12,075 nucleotides of DNA, from positions 1 to 12,075 of the forward strand of contig DAHUXX010000048.1 of the NCBI GenBank assembly GCA_027306955.1. Reading direction: 5' to 3'. The position numbers were made by a program, and so were the translations under genes. Positions 1-6,369 of the stretch are shown in pieces. This DNA comes from Acetobacteraceae bacterium. GTDB taxonomy: Bacteria > Pseudomonadota > Alphaproteobacteria > Acetobacterales > Acetobacteraceae. The notes beneath the pieces are model-generated. The model made no database searches. It had not been told where the DNA came from and saw only the letters and a list, made by a program, of their open reading frames with translations. Each line of letters opens with the position of its first letter. Position 1 is the stretch's first letter.

Positions 1-277
1 CTTCTCGGTCGAGGAAGACCTCGACGCCGAGAAGTTCAACGCCTGGATCGGCGCGCTGCTCGCCGAGCAGGGGCAGGACCTGCTGCGTACCAAGGGCATC
101 CTCGCCTACAAGGGCGACGACCGGCGCTTCGCCTTCCAGGCGGTGCACATGATCGCGGACGGCGGCTATATCGGCCCGTGGCGGCCGGGCGAGAGGCGCG
201 AGAGCCGTATCGTCTTCATCGGCCGCAATCTCAACCGCCCGCGCCTGCGCCGCGGCTTCGAGGCATGCCGCGCTTGA
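1..277 (+). CDS. CobW-family GTP-binding protein, C-terminal fragment (5' end outside window)
   Basis: The open frame enters at base 2 and ends with TGA at 275-277, leaving the last 91 residues. They match the CobW C-terminal domain (PF07683 type): an LRTKGILAY-like strand, then DDRRFAFQAVHMI, a PW element, RESRIVFIGRNL and a closing GFEAC. CobW-family GTPases (COG0523: CobW, ZigA/YeiR, P47K) are metal-insertion chaperones acting in the cytosol. The P-loop and metal-binding CxCC motif would lie upstream of the window, so the metal cannot be read here. The end overlaps the next gene, a WD40 protein, by 13 bases, so the two are probably co-translated. A CobW/WD40 pair would fit a zinc-related role, but that is inference. 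Confidence 0.88.
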   Translation, partial: FSVEEDLDAEKFNAWIGALLAEQGQDLLRTKGILAYKGDDRRFAFQAVHMIADGGYIGPWRPGERRESRIVFIGRNLNRPRLRRGFEACRA

Positions 278-1290
278 ACGCGGAAGTCCTCGGCGCCGAC
301 CACATCCTCGAGACGCGCGGCAGCAACCGCGATCTCGGCGCGCATGTGGTGGCCTGCGCCTTCGCGCCCGACGGCTCGGCCGGCTTCGCGCTCGGCGACG
401 GCACGCTATGCGTCGCAACCGATGGAGAATGGACCAGCGTCGCCGCGCATGACGGCGCGGTTCTGGCCCTCGCCGCCGACGCGAAGGGCTTCGTGACCGG
501 CGGCGACGACGGCAAGCTCCGGCGGATCGCGGGCGGCGAGGCCACGACGCTGGCCGATTTCGGCTCGCGCTGGGTGGACCAGGTAGCCGCCACGGCGACT
601 CAACTCGCGGCCGGCTACGGCAAGCGCGTCGCAGTGCTGGACGCGGCGGGCAAGACGCTCAAGACGCTGGAACACCCATCGACCGTCACCGGCCTCGTGT
701 TCGATGCAAAAGGCAAACGGATCGGTGCATCGCACGTCAACGGTGCCAGCCTCTGGTTCGTGGCCGCCAGGACCGACAATCCGCGGCGATTGGAATGGAA
801 GGGCAGCCACACCACTATCGCCATTTCCCCGGACGGCGAGAACGTGGTCACCGCGATGCAGGAGAACTCGCTGCACGGCTGGCGCCTAACGGATGGCCAG
901 CACATGCGCATGAGCGGCTACCCCGCCAAGACCAGGGCGCTGTCCTTCACCCGCAGCGGCAAGTTCCTCGCCACTTCGGGGGCGGAGAGCATCGTGCTGT
1001 GGCCGTTCTTCGGCGGCGGGCCGATGGGCAAGGCGCCGACCGAGCTTGCCGGCGGCGACAACGCGCTCTGCACCTACGTCGCCTGCCATCCGCAGCACGA
1101 GGCGGTGGCCGCGGGCTTCTCCGACGGGCTGGTGGTGCTGGCCGATATCGGCTCTGAACGCATCCTGCCGGTCGCCGGCCCGCGCGAGGGCGGCGCCGTC
1201 ACCACGCTCGCCTGGCGCACCGACGGCACCAGGCTTGCCCTCGGCACCGAAAGCGGCTTTGCCGCCGTCATCGATTTCTCGAAAAGGTGA
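265..1290 (+). CDS. WD40-repeat beta-propeller protein
   Basis: Product of 341 residues made almost entirely of WD40-like blades. About eight can be picked out by a hydrophobic strand, a DG or D-x-G turn and a second strand: VACAFAPDGSAGFALGDG, VLALAADAKGFVTGGDDG, VTGLVFDAKGKRIGASH, IAISPDGENVVTAMQ, ALSFTRSGKFLATSG, VACHPQHEAVAAGFSDG and VTTLAWRTDGTRLALG are the clearest. There is no signal peptide or membrane segment, so it is probably a cytosolic scaffold. ATG 265 was chosen because the same frame upstream only rereads the CobW gene. A GAGG lies just before it but too close to be a convincing ribosome site, so coupling to CobW translation is likely. The partner it binds is unknown; the overlapping CobW GTPase is the obvious candidate. 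Confidence 0.85.
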   Translation: MPRLNAEVLGADHILETRGSNRDLGAHVVACAFAPDGSAGFALGDGTLCVATDGEWTSVAAHDGAVLALAADAKGFVTGGDDGKLRRIAGGEATTLADFGSRWVDQVAATATQLAAGYGKRVAVLDAAGKTLKTLEHPSTVTGLVFDAKGKRIGASHVNGASLWFVAARTDNPRRLEWKGSHTTIAISPDGENVVTAMQENSLHGWRLTDGQHMRMSGYPAKTRALSFTRSGKFLATSGAESIVLWPFFGGGPMGKAPTELAGGDNALCTYVACHPQHEAVAAGFSDGLVVLADIGSERILPVAGPREGGAVTTLAWRTDGTRLALGTESGFAAVIDFSKR

Positions 1291-1300
1291 GATCCAGCGC

Positions 1301-2140
1301 GTGAGTTCGACAGAGATCCCGGCGATCCGCCGCATCGGCGCCCATGGGCTTTCGATGCCCGTCCTCGGCCTCGGCACCTGGCCGATGAAGGGCGAAGAGT
1401 GCGCGAGGGCCGTCGCCGGCGCGCTCGCCATGGGCTACCGCCACATCGACACCGCGGAGATGTACGGCAACGAGGAGGCGGTGGGCGCCGGCATCCGCGC
1501 CAGCGGCGTCGCGCGCGCGGACATCCACCTCACCACCAAGGTCTGGTGGGACCATCTCGAGCCGAAGGCGCTGCGGGCCGCGTTCAATGCGAGTCTGCAA
1601 CGTCTTGGCAGTGCCTACGTGGACCTCTACCTCATCCACTGGCCGGCCCCTGGAATGAATCTCGGCGCCGCGCTCGACACCATGATGGCGCTGCGCGAGG
1701 GCGGCTTCGCGCGCGCGATCGGCGTCTCCAATTTCACCGTGGCTCTGATGCAGGAGGCGGTGCGCTACGCCCCGATCGCCTGCAACCAGGTCGAATACCA
1801 CCTGATGCTCGGGCAGACGAAAGTGCTGGACTTCGCCCGCACGCACGGCGTCGCCGTCACCGCCTACGCGCCGGTGGCGCGCGGCCTGTTCTCCGGCGAC
1901 AAGACGGTGGCCGCCATCGCCAGAAAGCACGGCGCCGCCGCCGAGCAGGTGGCCCTCGCCTGGCTGCTGGCGCAGGACGAGGTCGCCGCGATCCCCAAGG
2001 CGACGAAGCCCGAGAACCAGCGCGCCAATCTCGCGGCTCTCGACCTGCATCTGTCGCCCGAGGACATCGCCGCGCTCGATGCGCTGCCGAAGGATCGCCG
2101 CCAGGTGAACGCCTCCTTCGCGCCCGACTGGGACAGGTGA
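1301..2140 (+). CDS. Aldo/keto reductase, 2,5-diketo-D-gluconate reductase-like
   Basis: NADPH-dependent (beta/alpha)8-barrel reductase of 279 residues that reduces aldehydes or ketones in the cytosol. The full AKR catalytic tetrad is present: Asp50 and Tyr55 in HIDTAEMYGNE, Lys80 in TTKVWW and His113 in LIHWP. Further family marks are GLGTWP near the N terminus, GVSNF, NQVEYH and the late IPKATKPEN cofactor segment. Length and motifs fit the DkgA/DkgB branch, but the physiological substrate cannot be read. The start is GTG 1301, with AAAAGGTGAG upstream and only 10 bases after the WD40 stop. The alternative ATG about 45 bases downstream would cut into the first strand. The last four bases (GTGA) also hold the start of the next gene, so the two are translationally coupled. 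Confidence 0.9.
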   Translation: MSSTEIPAIRRIGAHGLSMPVLGLGTWPMKGEECARAVAGALAMGYRHIDTAEMYGNEEAVGAGIRASGVARADIHLTTKVWWDHLEPKALRAAFNASLQRLGSAYVDLYLIHWPAPGMNLGAALDTMMALREGGFARAIGVSNFTVALMQEAVRYAPIACNQVEYHLMLGQTKVLDFARTHGVAVTAYAPVARGLFSGDKTVAAIARKHGAAAEQVALAWLLAQDEVAAIPKATKPENQRANLAALDLHLSPEDIAALDALPKDRRQVNASFAPDWDR

Positions 2141-2889
2141 AGCGGCTTCGCGCCGGGCTTCTGCTCTCAGCTGCTGCGCACGCGGCGCTGGCCAGCGCGA
2201 TTCTCGCCACCAGGGTAACGAACAGGCTCGCCACGGCGCCGGTGCCACCGGCCGTGGACCTGGTTGCGTTCGCGCCTGAACCCATCGCACCCGCGCCAGC
2301 TCCCGCGCCAGCCGTCACATCGGCAATGCCGGCACAATCGGTACCGCGTGCCGGGAGCGCGGTCGCGACCGCCACGGCCGAACCCGCCGCTCCTGCCACA
2401 TCGCCGCCCGCCCCCGCGCCACTGCCACTGCCGCCGCGCCCGCTTGTTCGGCCCCGGCTCGCGCGCGCAGCGCCGCGCCAGCCCTCCGCGCAGGTACCGG
2501 CAGCGCCACCGGCCCCTGCGCGCGCGACACCAGCCCACGCGTCATCCGCGCCTGCCCCGACGCAAGCCGCGACGAGAACCGCGGACGTCTCCGCGCCACC
2601 CGCCGCGTGGCTGCGCGCCATCGCGGCCTGGCTCGCGGCGCACCGTTCCTATCCCGCGCGGGCCCGGCGCGAGGGCGAACAGGGAACCGTCGTGCTCCGC
2701 CTCATCGTCGCGCGCGACGGCACCGTGCGCGAGGCGAGCCTGCTCGCGGGCTCCGGCCATTCCGATCTCGACCGGGCGAGCCTCGCCGCCGTCCGCGGCG
2801 CGCACCTGCCGGCGGCACCATCGCCCGAGGCGCCGGCGGAGCTCACCCTGCGCGTGCCAATCCGCTACGCTCTCGAAATGTCAAACTGA
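2137..2889 (+). CDS. TonB-family energy-transducer protein
   Basis: Product of 250 residues with the three-part TonB plan. It has an N-terminal membrane anchor (about residues 4-26, LRAGLLLSAAAHAALASAIL), a long Pro/Ala-rich periplasmic spacer (about 45-155), and a C-terminal TonB domain (about 160-248) with YPARARREGEQGTVVLRL, RDGTVREASLLAGSGHSDLDRASL and a closing LRVPIRY. TonB proteins couple the ExbB/ExbD proton channel in the inner membrane to outer-membrane receptors. No exbB, exbD or receptor gene is nearby, so the partner is not known. The start is GTG 2137, overlapping the aldo/keto reductase stop as GTGA. The open frame continues upstream of 2137 but that part is the reductase gene read in another frame. 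The 3' end overlaps the convergent nitrile-hydratase gene by 9 bases. Confidence 0.85.
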   Translation: MKRLRAGLLLSAAAHAALASAILATRVTNRLATAPVPPAVDLVAFAPEPIAPAPAPAPAVTSAMPAQSVPRAGSAVATATAEPAAPATSPPAPAPLPLPPRPLVRPRLARAAPRQPSAQVPAAPPAPARATPAHASSAPAPTQAATRTADVSAPPAAWLRAIAAWLAAHRSYPARARREGEQGTVVLRLIVARDGTVREASLLAGSGHSDLDRASLAAVRGAHLPAAPSPEAPAELTLRVPIRYALEMSN

Positions 2890-3459
2890 GGGAACCGTGA
2901 CCCCGATCATGTCGCCCTCGCGCACGATCGCGGCGAGGCGCGCCGCATCCCAGCCGTCGGTGCCAGCCGGCCGCTCGGGCAGCACCATCCAGCGATAATC
3001 CGCGGTGCTGTCCACCACGCGGATCGCCACGTCCCGCGCGAGTTCCGTGCCGAACTCGCGCAGCAACGCGCGTGGGGTGCGCACCGCCTTGGCACGGTAG
3101 GCCGCGGATTTGTACCAGAACGGCGGATAGCCCAGCACCGCGCGGGGATAGCAGGAGCACAGCGTGCACACGACAAGATGATGCAATCCAGGAACATTCT
3201 CCAGCACGCCGAGCGGCGGCAGGCCGCGCATCGGGATCCCCATCGCCTCCGCCGCCTTTGTCCCGTCCGCCAGCATCAGCGCGCGGAACTCGCGGTCCGT
3301 CCAGGCGCGCGCCACCATCGCCGCCCCCTGGCCGGGATTGGCGGCATCCGTCGCCGCGATGCGCTCGGCGATCTCCGCCGCGTTCGCGATTCCTTGCTCC
3401 GCCAGCAGCGCGCGCAGCCCCTTGAGCATGTCGCGCTCGTCGAGGTCCCCGAGGATCAT
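2881..3459 (-). CDS. Nitrile hydratase / thiocyanate hydrolase superfamily, metal-binding (alpha-type) subunit
   Basis: Product of 192 residues, close to the usual 195-210 of NHase alpha. It carries the metal-claw motif VCTLCSCYPRAVLG, with Cys98, Cys101, Ser102 and Cys103. In this family the second and third cysteines are oxidised to sulfinate and sulfenate and, with two backbone amides, hold a non-corrin Co(III) or Fe(III). Thr after the first Cys (CTLCSC) is the cobalt-type signature; iron enzymes usually have CSLCSC. PPFWYKSAAYRAKAVRTPR and VLPERPAGTDGW are also family-typical. The enzyme hydrates nitriles to amides, or in thiocyanate hydrolase converts thiocyanate to carbonyl sulfide and ammonia; the substrate cannot be told here. 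ATG 3459 has GGAGG 5 bases upstream and overlaps the preceding stop (ATGA). It is the last gene of the split-beta trio. Confidence 0.93.
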   Translation of the reverse strand: MILGDLDERDMLKGLRALLAEQGIANAAEIAERIAATDAANPGQGAAMVARAWTDREFRALMLADGTKAAEAMGIPMRGLPPLGVLENVPGLHHLVVCTLCSCYPRAVLGYPPFWYKSAAYRAKAVRTPRALLREFGTELARDVAIRVVDSTADYRWMVLPERPAGTDGWDAARLAAIVREGDMIGVTVPSV

Positions 3460-3737
3460 GCCGCCTCCAGCCAGGATTCGAAGAGCTCGACCAGAAGATC
3501 GGCATCCGCCTCCGGCCAGATCCGCCGCAGATCGAAACGAACATGATACAGGGCAAGCTCCTCCGCCGGCCGCGCGAAGGCGAGCTTCTCCGGGTTGCGG
3601 AAGCGGCCCAGCGCGCGGTGGATCACGCCCTCCTGCCCGCGCACGTAATAGGGCGTGCGGATGTGGCAGGGCCCGCGCGTCTCCGGCCAGTCGAGCCGTA
3701 CGCGCACCCTCCTGCCCGGGGCCAGCTGCGCCGTCAT
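3456..3737 (-). CDS. Nitrile hydratase / thiocyanate hydrolase beta-chain, C-terminal half as a separate protein (SH3-like)
   Basis: A free-standing 93-residue protein equal to the C-terminal SH3-like domain of NHase beta. APGRRVRVR opens the barrel, then CHIRTPYYVRGQEGVI matches the family's HTRLPRYVRGKVGVI segment, and YHVRFDLRRIWPEADAD plus LFESWLEAA closes it. The Arg in HIRTP (residue 27) sits where a conserved beta Arg contacts the oxidised claw cysteines; that equivalence is from remembered alignments. The same separation occurs in thiocyanate hydrolase (ScnA) and toyocamycin nitrile hydratase. ATG 3737 overlaps the upstream stop and its own stop overlaps the downstream start, both as ATGA, so the trio should be made in fixed proportion. 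No strong ribosome site is seen, consistent with coupling. Confidence 0.88.
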   Translation of the reverse strand: MTAQLAPGRRVRVRLDWPETRGPCHIRTPYYVRGQEGVIHRALGRFRNPEKLAFARPAEELALYHVRFDLRRIWPEADADLLVELFESWLEAA

Positions 3738-4075
3738 CGCCCGGCCCCGGAAATCGCATGCGCGCGCAGCGCCGCCTCCGAGATCACGCCCTTCTCGATC
3801 AGGATCGACGCGATCGAGCGCACCCAACGCCGGTAGTAGGACAGCCGGCGATAGACGTCCTCCGGCAGTGCCTCGATGCCGCGCCGCAACTCGTCCACGC
3901 TCATCACGCCCTTGGCGCCGAGGATCTGGCGGATCGCGTCCACCTCGCGGTCAAAATCGTCGAGCGCGTGCGGCGCGGTGTCCACCGCCTCGCACAGGAA
4001 GCGCGGCACGCCGCCGAGGTCATGCATCGCGCGCGGAACGCGGTCCGCCAGGTCGGCGGCAACATCGTTGCTCAT
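3734..4075 (-). CDS. Nitrile hydratase / thiocyanate hydrolase beta-chain, N-terminal half as a separate protein
   Basis: Product of 113 residues resembling the helical N-terminal domain of NHase beta. MHDLGGVPRF (residues 17-26) matches the HDxGG opening of beta subunits, VDELRRGIEALPEDVY matches the DEFRxxIERM helix, and YYRRWVRSIASILIEKGVI matches the YYExWxxxxExLLVEKGVL helix. It ends where beta chains would pass into the SH3-like domain, which the next gene supplies. It therefore corresponds to ScnB of thiocyanate hydrolase. NHase accessory/activator proteins share this fold, so a chaperone role is the alternative; the HDLGG start and the complementary neighbour argue for a structural subunit. 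ATG 4075 is preferred; a GTG at 4126 in the same frame would add 17 residues of unlikely sequence. The 55-base gap upstream shows no clear promoter. Confidence 0.82.
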   Translation of the reverse strand: MSNDVAADLADRVPRAMHDLGGVPRFLCEAVDTAPHALDDFDREVDAIRQILGAKGVMSVDELRRGIEALPEDVYRRLSYYRRWVRSIASILIEKGVISEAALRAHAISGAGR

Positions 4076-4130
4076 GACGCCGAGGTTAGCGCCCGCTCCC
4101 GCTCTTTGCCACCGGCCGTTCGCCACCCAG

Positions 4131-4865
4131 CTACTTCACCACCTCAGCCGGATCGACGCCGAAAATGGCACCGCGCGGCACCCAGCCATCATACCCGCCA
4201 GCGAGCACGCGGCACCAGGCACCAGCGGGGCAGGCGCGCAGCTTGCCGACCACGCCATGCTCCAGCATCGCCACCGCCCGCGCGGTGTCGGAGGGGCGCG
4301 CGCGCAGCAGCACGCTTTTCGCCGTCACCATAAAGCCGCGCACCCCCGACAGCAGGATCTCGTGGATCCAGCCGCGGTCGCCGACGGGGTCCACCACCAG
4401 GCGCCAGACATCGAACTTGCGCAGCACTTTCACCGGCATGCCGCGACGGTGATAGACCCAGCGGATCGGGTACTGGAAACCCGGTCCCTGCCGCAGATAC
4501 ACGTCGGAGGAAGTCAGCGTTTCCCAGTACGGCTTGAACACTGGCTTCGGCATCGGCGGCAGTTCAGGCTTCTCGGGCAGCGCGGCGGCGACGGGCTTCG
4601 CGGCCGGCGGGCTCGCGGCCGGCTGTGGGCTGGCCTGCACCGTTGCCCCAGGCGGGGACGGCGGCAGCGGCAACGGCGGCTGGCTACGCGCGGCCGGTGT
4701 CGCGCCCGAGTGCGACCCGCCAAGCTGCGAGGATGCGTGCGCAGCGGGCGCGGCGGGCACGTGCAGAAACGCCGGCGGGATCGGCGGCGGCGCGGCGCGC
4801 GCCGTGCCCGCGGCGAGCACCACCATGGACCCGAGCACGGGCCCGAACGACCAGCCCCAACGCAT
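4131..4865 (-). CDS. Secreted protein with two bacterial SH3 (SH3_4-type) domains
   Basis: Product of 244 residues. Residues 1-24 form a signal peptide (hydrophobic GPVLGSMVVLAAG, then TARA before APPP). Residues 25-110 are a Pro/Ala/Ser-rich linker. Two SH3 repeats follow: about 119-172 (SSDVYLRQGPGFQYPIRWV, then DVWRLV and RGWIHEILLSG) and 181-236 (SVLLRARPSDTARAVAMLE, then WCRVL and DGWVPRGAIFG). The VYLRxGPG and GWIH/GWVP motifs are typical. Such domains usually bind peptidoglycan or other envelope ligands in the periplasm. ATG 4865 has AGAGAGG 6-7 bases upstream. The downstream NHase-like genes follow after 55 bases and the DsrE-like gene precedes by 48, so they may share a transcript. 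No link with the nitrile-hydratase reaction is known; adjacency is the only evidence. Confidence 0.83.
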   Translation of the reverse strand: MRWGWSFGPVLGSMVVLAAGTARAAPPPIPPAFLHVPAAPAAHASSQLGGSHSGATPAARSQPPLPLPPSPPGATVQASPQPAASPPAAKPVAAALPEKPELPPMPKPVFKPYWETLTSSDVYLRQGPGFQYPIRWVYHRRGMPVKVLRKFDVWRLVVDPVGDRGWIHEILLSGVRGFMVTAKSVLLRARPSDTARAVAMLEHGVVGKLRACPAGAWCRVLAGGYDGWVPRGAIFGVDPAEVVK

Positions 4866-4913
4866 CGGCGCCTCTCTACAAGTCACGCCCGAGAGCGGGT
4901 CAAGCATCGGCCC

Positions 4914-5342
4914 TCAAAAGGAAACGATCTCGCCCGCTTGCGCGAGCAGCGTGGCCATGCCCGCAACCTCGACCCCGGGCGCGAGGCGCTCCGCCGCAAT
5001 CCCCGCGAGGCGCAGTGCCGTCTCGCAGGCGATCATCCGCACGCCCAGCTCCGCCGCCGCCGCGCGCAACTCCGCGCAGGTCGCGACCCCGAGCGAGCAC
5101 CGCCGCGCCTCCTCCGCCGCTTCCTGCCCGGCCGCTCCCTCGCCGAGCAGGGCGGCAACGCCCGCGTCGGTCGCGAACACCGCCACGGCGCGGCCGAGCG
5201 AGGCCGCCGTCGTCGCCAGCATCAGCGCCGCGTGGACGCGCGACGATCCGCCCGAGACCAGCAGGATGCCGAGGCAATCAGCCCGCGCAGGCAGGTGCCG
5301 GCTCCGCGTGGTGCGAAAGGTCGCGATAACCGTGCGCGCCAC
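4914..5342 (-). CDS. DsrE/DsrF-like family protein
   Basis: About 142 residues as drawn. The Rossmann-like DsrE fold is indicated by LGILLVSGGSSRVHAALMLATTAASLGRAVAVFATDAG written over residues 24-61, a second core around ELGVRMIACETALRLAGI (99-115) and a closing VEVAGMATLLAQAGEIVSF region. Cys106 in IACETAL lies where DsrE/TusD-type proteins carry a conserved cysteine used in sulfur relay. Members range from sulfurtransferases to uncharacterised 'peroxiredoxin-like' proteins, so the function is not assigned. The start is uncertain: GTG 5342 is the best start codon in frame but makes a 65-base overlap with the upstream adenylating-enzyme gene. The fold itself only begins near residue 23, so a rarer start closer to 5280 is possible. 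A ThiF-like neighbour supports, weakly, a sulfur-transfer role. Confidence 0.75.
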   Translation of the reverse strand: MARTVIATFRTTRSRHLPARADCLGILLVSGGSSRVHAALMLATTAASLGRAVAVFATDAGVAALLGEGAAGQEAAEEARRCSLGVATCAELRAAAAELGVRMIACETALRLAGIAAERLAPGVEVAGMATLLAQAGEIVSF

Positions 5343-6090
5343 AGGACGGGCACCCGGGGTCGCGTGGCAGGGCGATCGTGCGCATGCGCATGGCCAGCGC
5401 GTCCCACATCAGCAGCCGCCCGGCCAGCGTCTCGCCGATGCCCATGATCTCCTTCAGCACCTCCGTCGCCTGCAACGTGCCCATGACGCCGGTGACGGCC
5501 CCGAGCACGCCCGCCTCGCCGCAGCTCGGTACCAGGCCCGCCGGCGGCGGCGCGGGGTGCAGGCAGCGGTAGCAGGGCCCGCCCGCATGCGGCTTGAACA
5601 CGCCGAGTTGCCCCTCGAAGCGCAGCACCGCGGCGGAGACCAGCGTCTTGCCAGCCAGCACACAGGCATCGGAGAGCAGGAACCGTGTGTCGAAGTTGTC
5701 GGTGCCGTCGCAGATGATGTCGTAGTCCCCGATCAGGTCGAGCACGTTGCCGGGCCCCATGCGCGCCCGCATCGGCCGCACCTCGACCAGCGGATTGATC
5801 CGCCGCGCCGCCGCCGCCGCGGATTCCACCTTCGGCCGGCCGAGGTCCTCCGTGCCATGCGCCACCTGGCGCTGCAGGTTGGAGAGTTCCACCAGGTCAT
5901 CGTCGACGATACCGATCGCCCCCACCCCGGCGGCGGCGAGATAGAGCAGCAGCGGCGAGCCGAGCCCGCCAGCGCCCACGATCACCACCCGCGCGGCGCG
6001 CAGCTTCGCCTGGCCCGTGCCGCCGACCTCGGTGAGCAGGATGTGGCGCGCATAGCGCCTTATCTCGTCTTCGGAGAAATCCAGGTCCAT
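5278..6090 (-). CDS. HesA/MoeB/ThiF-family adenylating enzyme (E1-like)
   Basis: Product of 270 residues, full length for MoeB/ThiF. Enzymes of this family adenylate the C-terminal Gly-Gly of a ubiquitin-like sulfur carrier (MoaD, ThiS) for molybdopterin or thiamine sulfur transfer. Visible: nucleotide-binding GAGGLGSP (39-46), DDDLVELSNLQRQ (63-75), DGTDNFDTR (128-136), zinc cysteines in CYRC (173, 176) and CPSC (247, 250), and a catalytic-type Cys190 in SCGEAGVLG. ATG 6090 gives the usual MDLDFSEDEI start; ATG 6099 (MPAMDL) is an in-frame alternative and neither has a strong ribosome site. No moaD or thiS lies in the window, so which carrier it serves is open. It overlaps the DsrE-like gene and lies downstream of copZ by about 65 bases. 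Confidence 0.92.
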   Translation of the reverse strand: MDLDFSEDEIRRYARHILLTEVGGTGQAKLRAARVVIVGAGGLGSPLLLYLAAAGVGAIGIVDDDLVELSNLQRQVAHGTEDLGRPKVESAAAAARRINPLVEVRPMRARMGPGNVLDLIGDYDIICDGTDNFDTRFLLSDACVLAGKTLVSAAVLRFEGQLGVFKPHAGGPCYRCLHPAPPPAGLVPSCGEAGVLGAVTGVMGTLQATEVLKEIMGIGETLAGRLLMWDALAMRMRTIALPRDPGCPSCGAHGYRDLSHHAEPAPACAG

Positions 6091-6155
6091 CGCCGGCATA
6101 TGGGCGCCCGCAGGCGGATCACGCAAGGCCGGGCGAAGGTACGGCCAGACGAAGC

Positions 6156-6353
6156 TCAGGAGGCCGGCGTCGCCGGGTACCCTGCCTCCTCCAGCGCCGC
6201 GATCACCGGCGCCGCCTCCGCACCTTCCACCGTCACGCGATGCGCGGGCAGGTCGACGACGACGCGCGCGGCCGGCGCCACCGCCGCGACCGCCTCCTTC
6301 ACCGCGCGCTCGCAATGCGAGCAGCTCATGTCGGGAACGTTCAGTGTCAGCAT
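6156..6353 (-). CDS. copZ: Copper chaperone CopZ-like, single HMA domain
   Basis: A 65-residue protein that is one heavy-metal-associated domain of the beta-alpha-beta-beta-alpha-beta type. The metal site is MSCSHCERAV (Cys11, Cys14). VVVDLPAHRVTVEG supplies the middle strands, and ALEEAGYPA is the usual end of the second helix. Such proteins carry Cu(I) in the cytosol and hand it to the N-terminal HMA domain of CopA, which is encoded about 1.4 kb away. ATG 6353 is fixed by GGAGGT 4 bases upstream. A CueR-type promoter lies directly ahead (6370-6400), so expression should rise with copper independently of the upstream genes. Mercury or silver binding is possible for the fold, but the promoter and neighbours point to copper. 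Confidence 0.93.
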   Translation of the reverse strand: MLTLNVPDMSCSHCERAVKEAVAAVAPAARVVVDLPAHRVTVEGAEAAPVIAALEEAGYPATPAS

Positions 6354-6369
6354 GGGTACCTCCGCGCCC

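Noticed and set aside
1..277. The CobW fragment as a P47K-type activator of the nitrile-hydratase-like enzyme
   Set aside because: It lies 2.6 kb away on the opposite strand and overlaps a WD40 gene, so there is no operon link. The metal motif is outside the window.
1399..2136. An upstream extension of the TonB-like frame to 496 codons
   Set aside because: This part is the aldo/keto reductase gene in another frame; the TonB anchor begins cleanly at GTG 2137.
2230..2590. Repetitive Ala/Pro codons as a DNA repeat array
   Set aside because: The bases do not repeat with a fixed period; it is the low-complexity spacer normal for TonB proteins.
3456..4075. A frameshift error splitting one normal nitrile hydratase beta gene
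   Set aside because: The second half has its own ATG at the domain boundary, both junctions are ATGA overlaps, and the same split is known in thiocyanate hydrolase. Not fully excluded; read data or relatives would settle it.
4076..4130. A promoter or regulatory element ahead of the nitrile-hydratase trio
   Set aside because: The 55-base gap shows no convincing -35/-10 pair and no clear dyad, so read-through from the SH3 gene is the simpler view.
6100..6155. A possible terminator hairpin (GGCC...GGCC) between copZ and the ThiF-like gene
   Set aside because: The stem is only four base pairs, with a long loop and no run of T on the minus strand.
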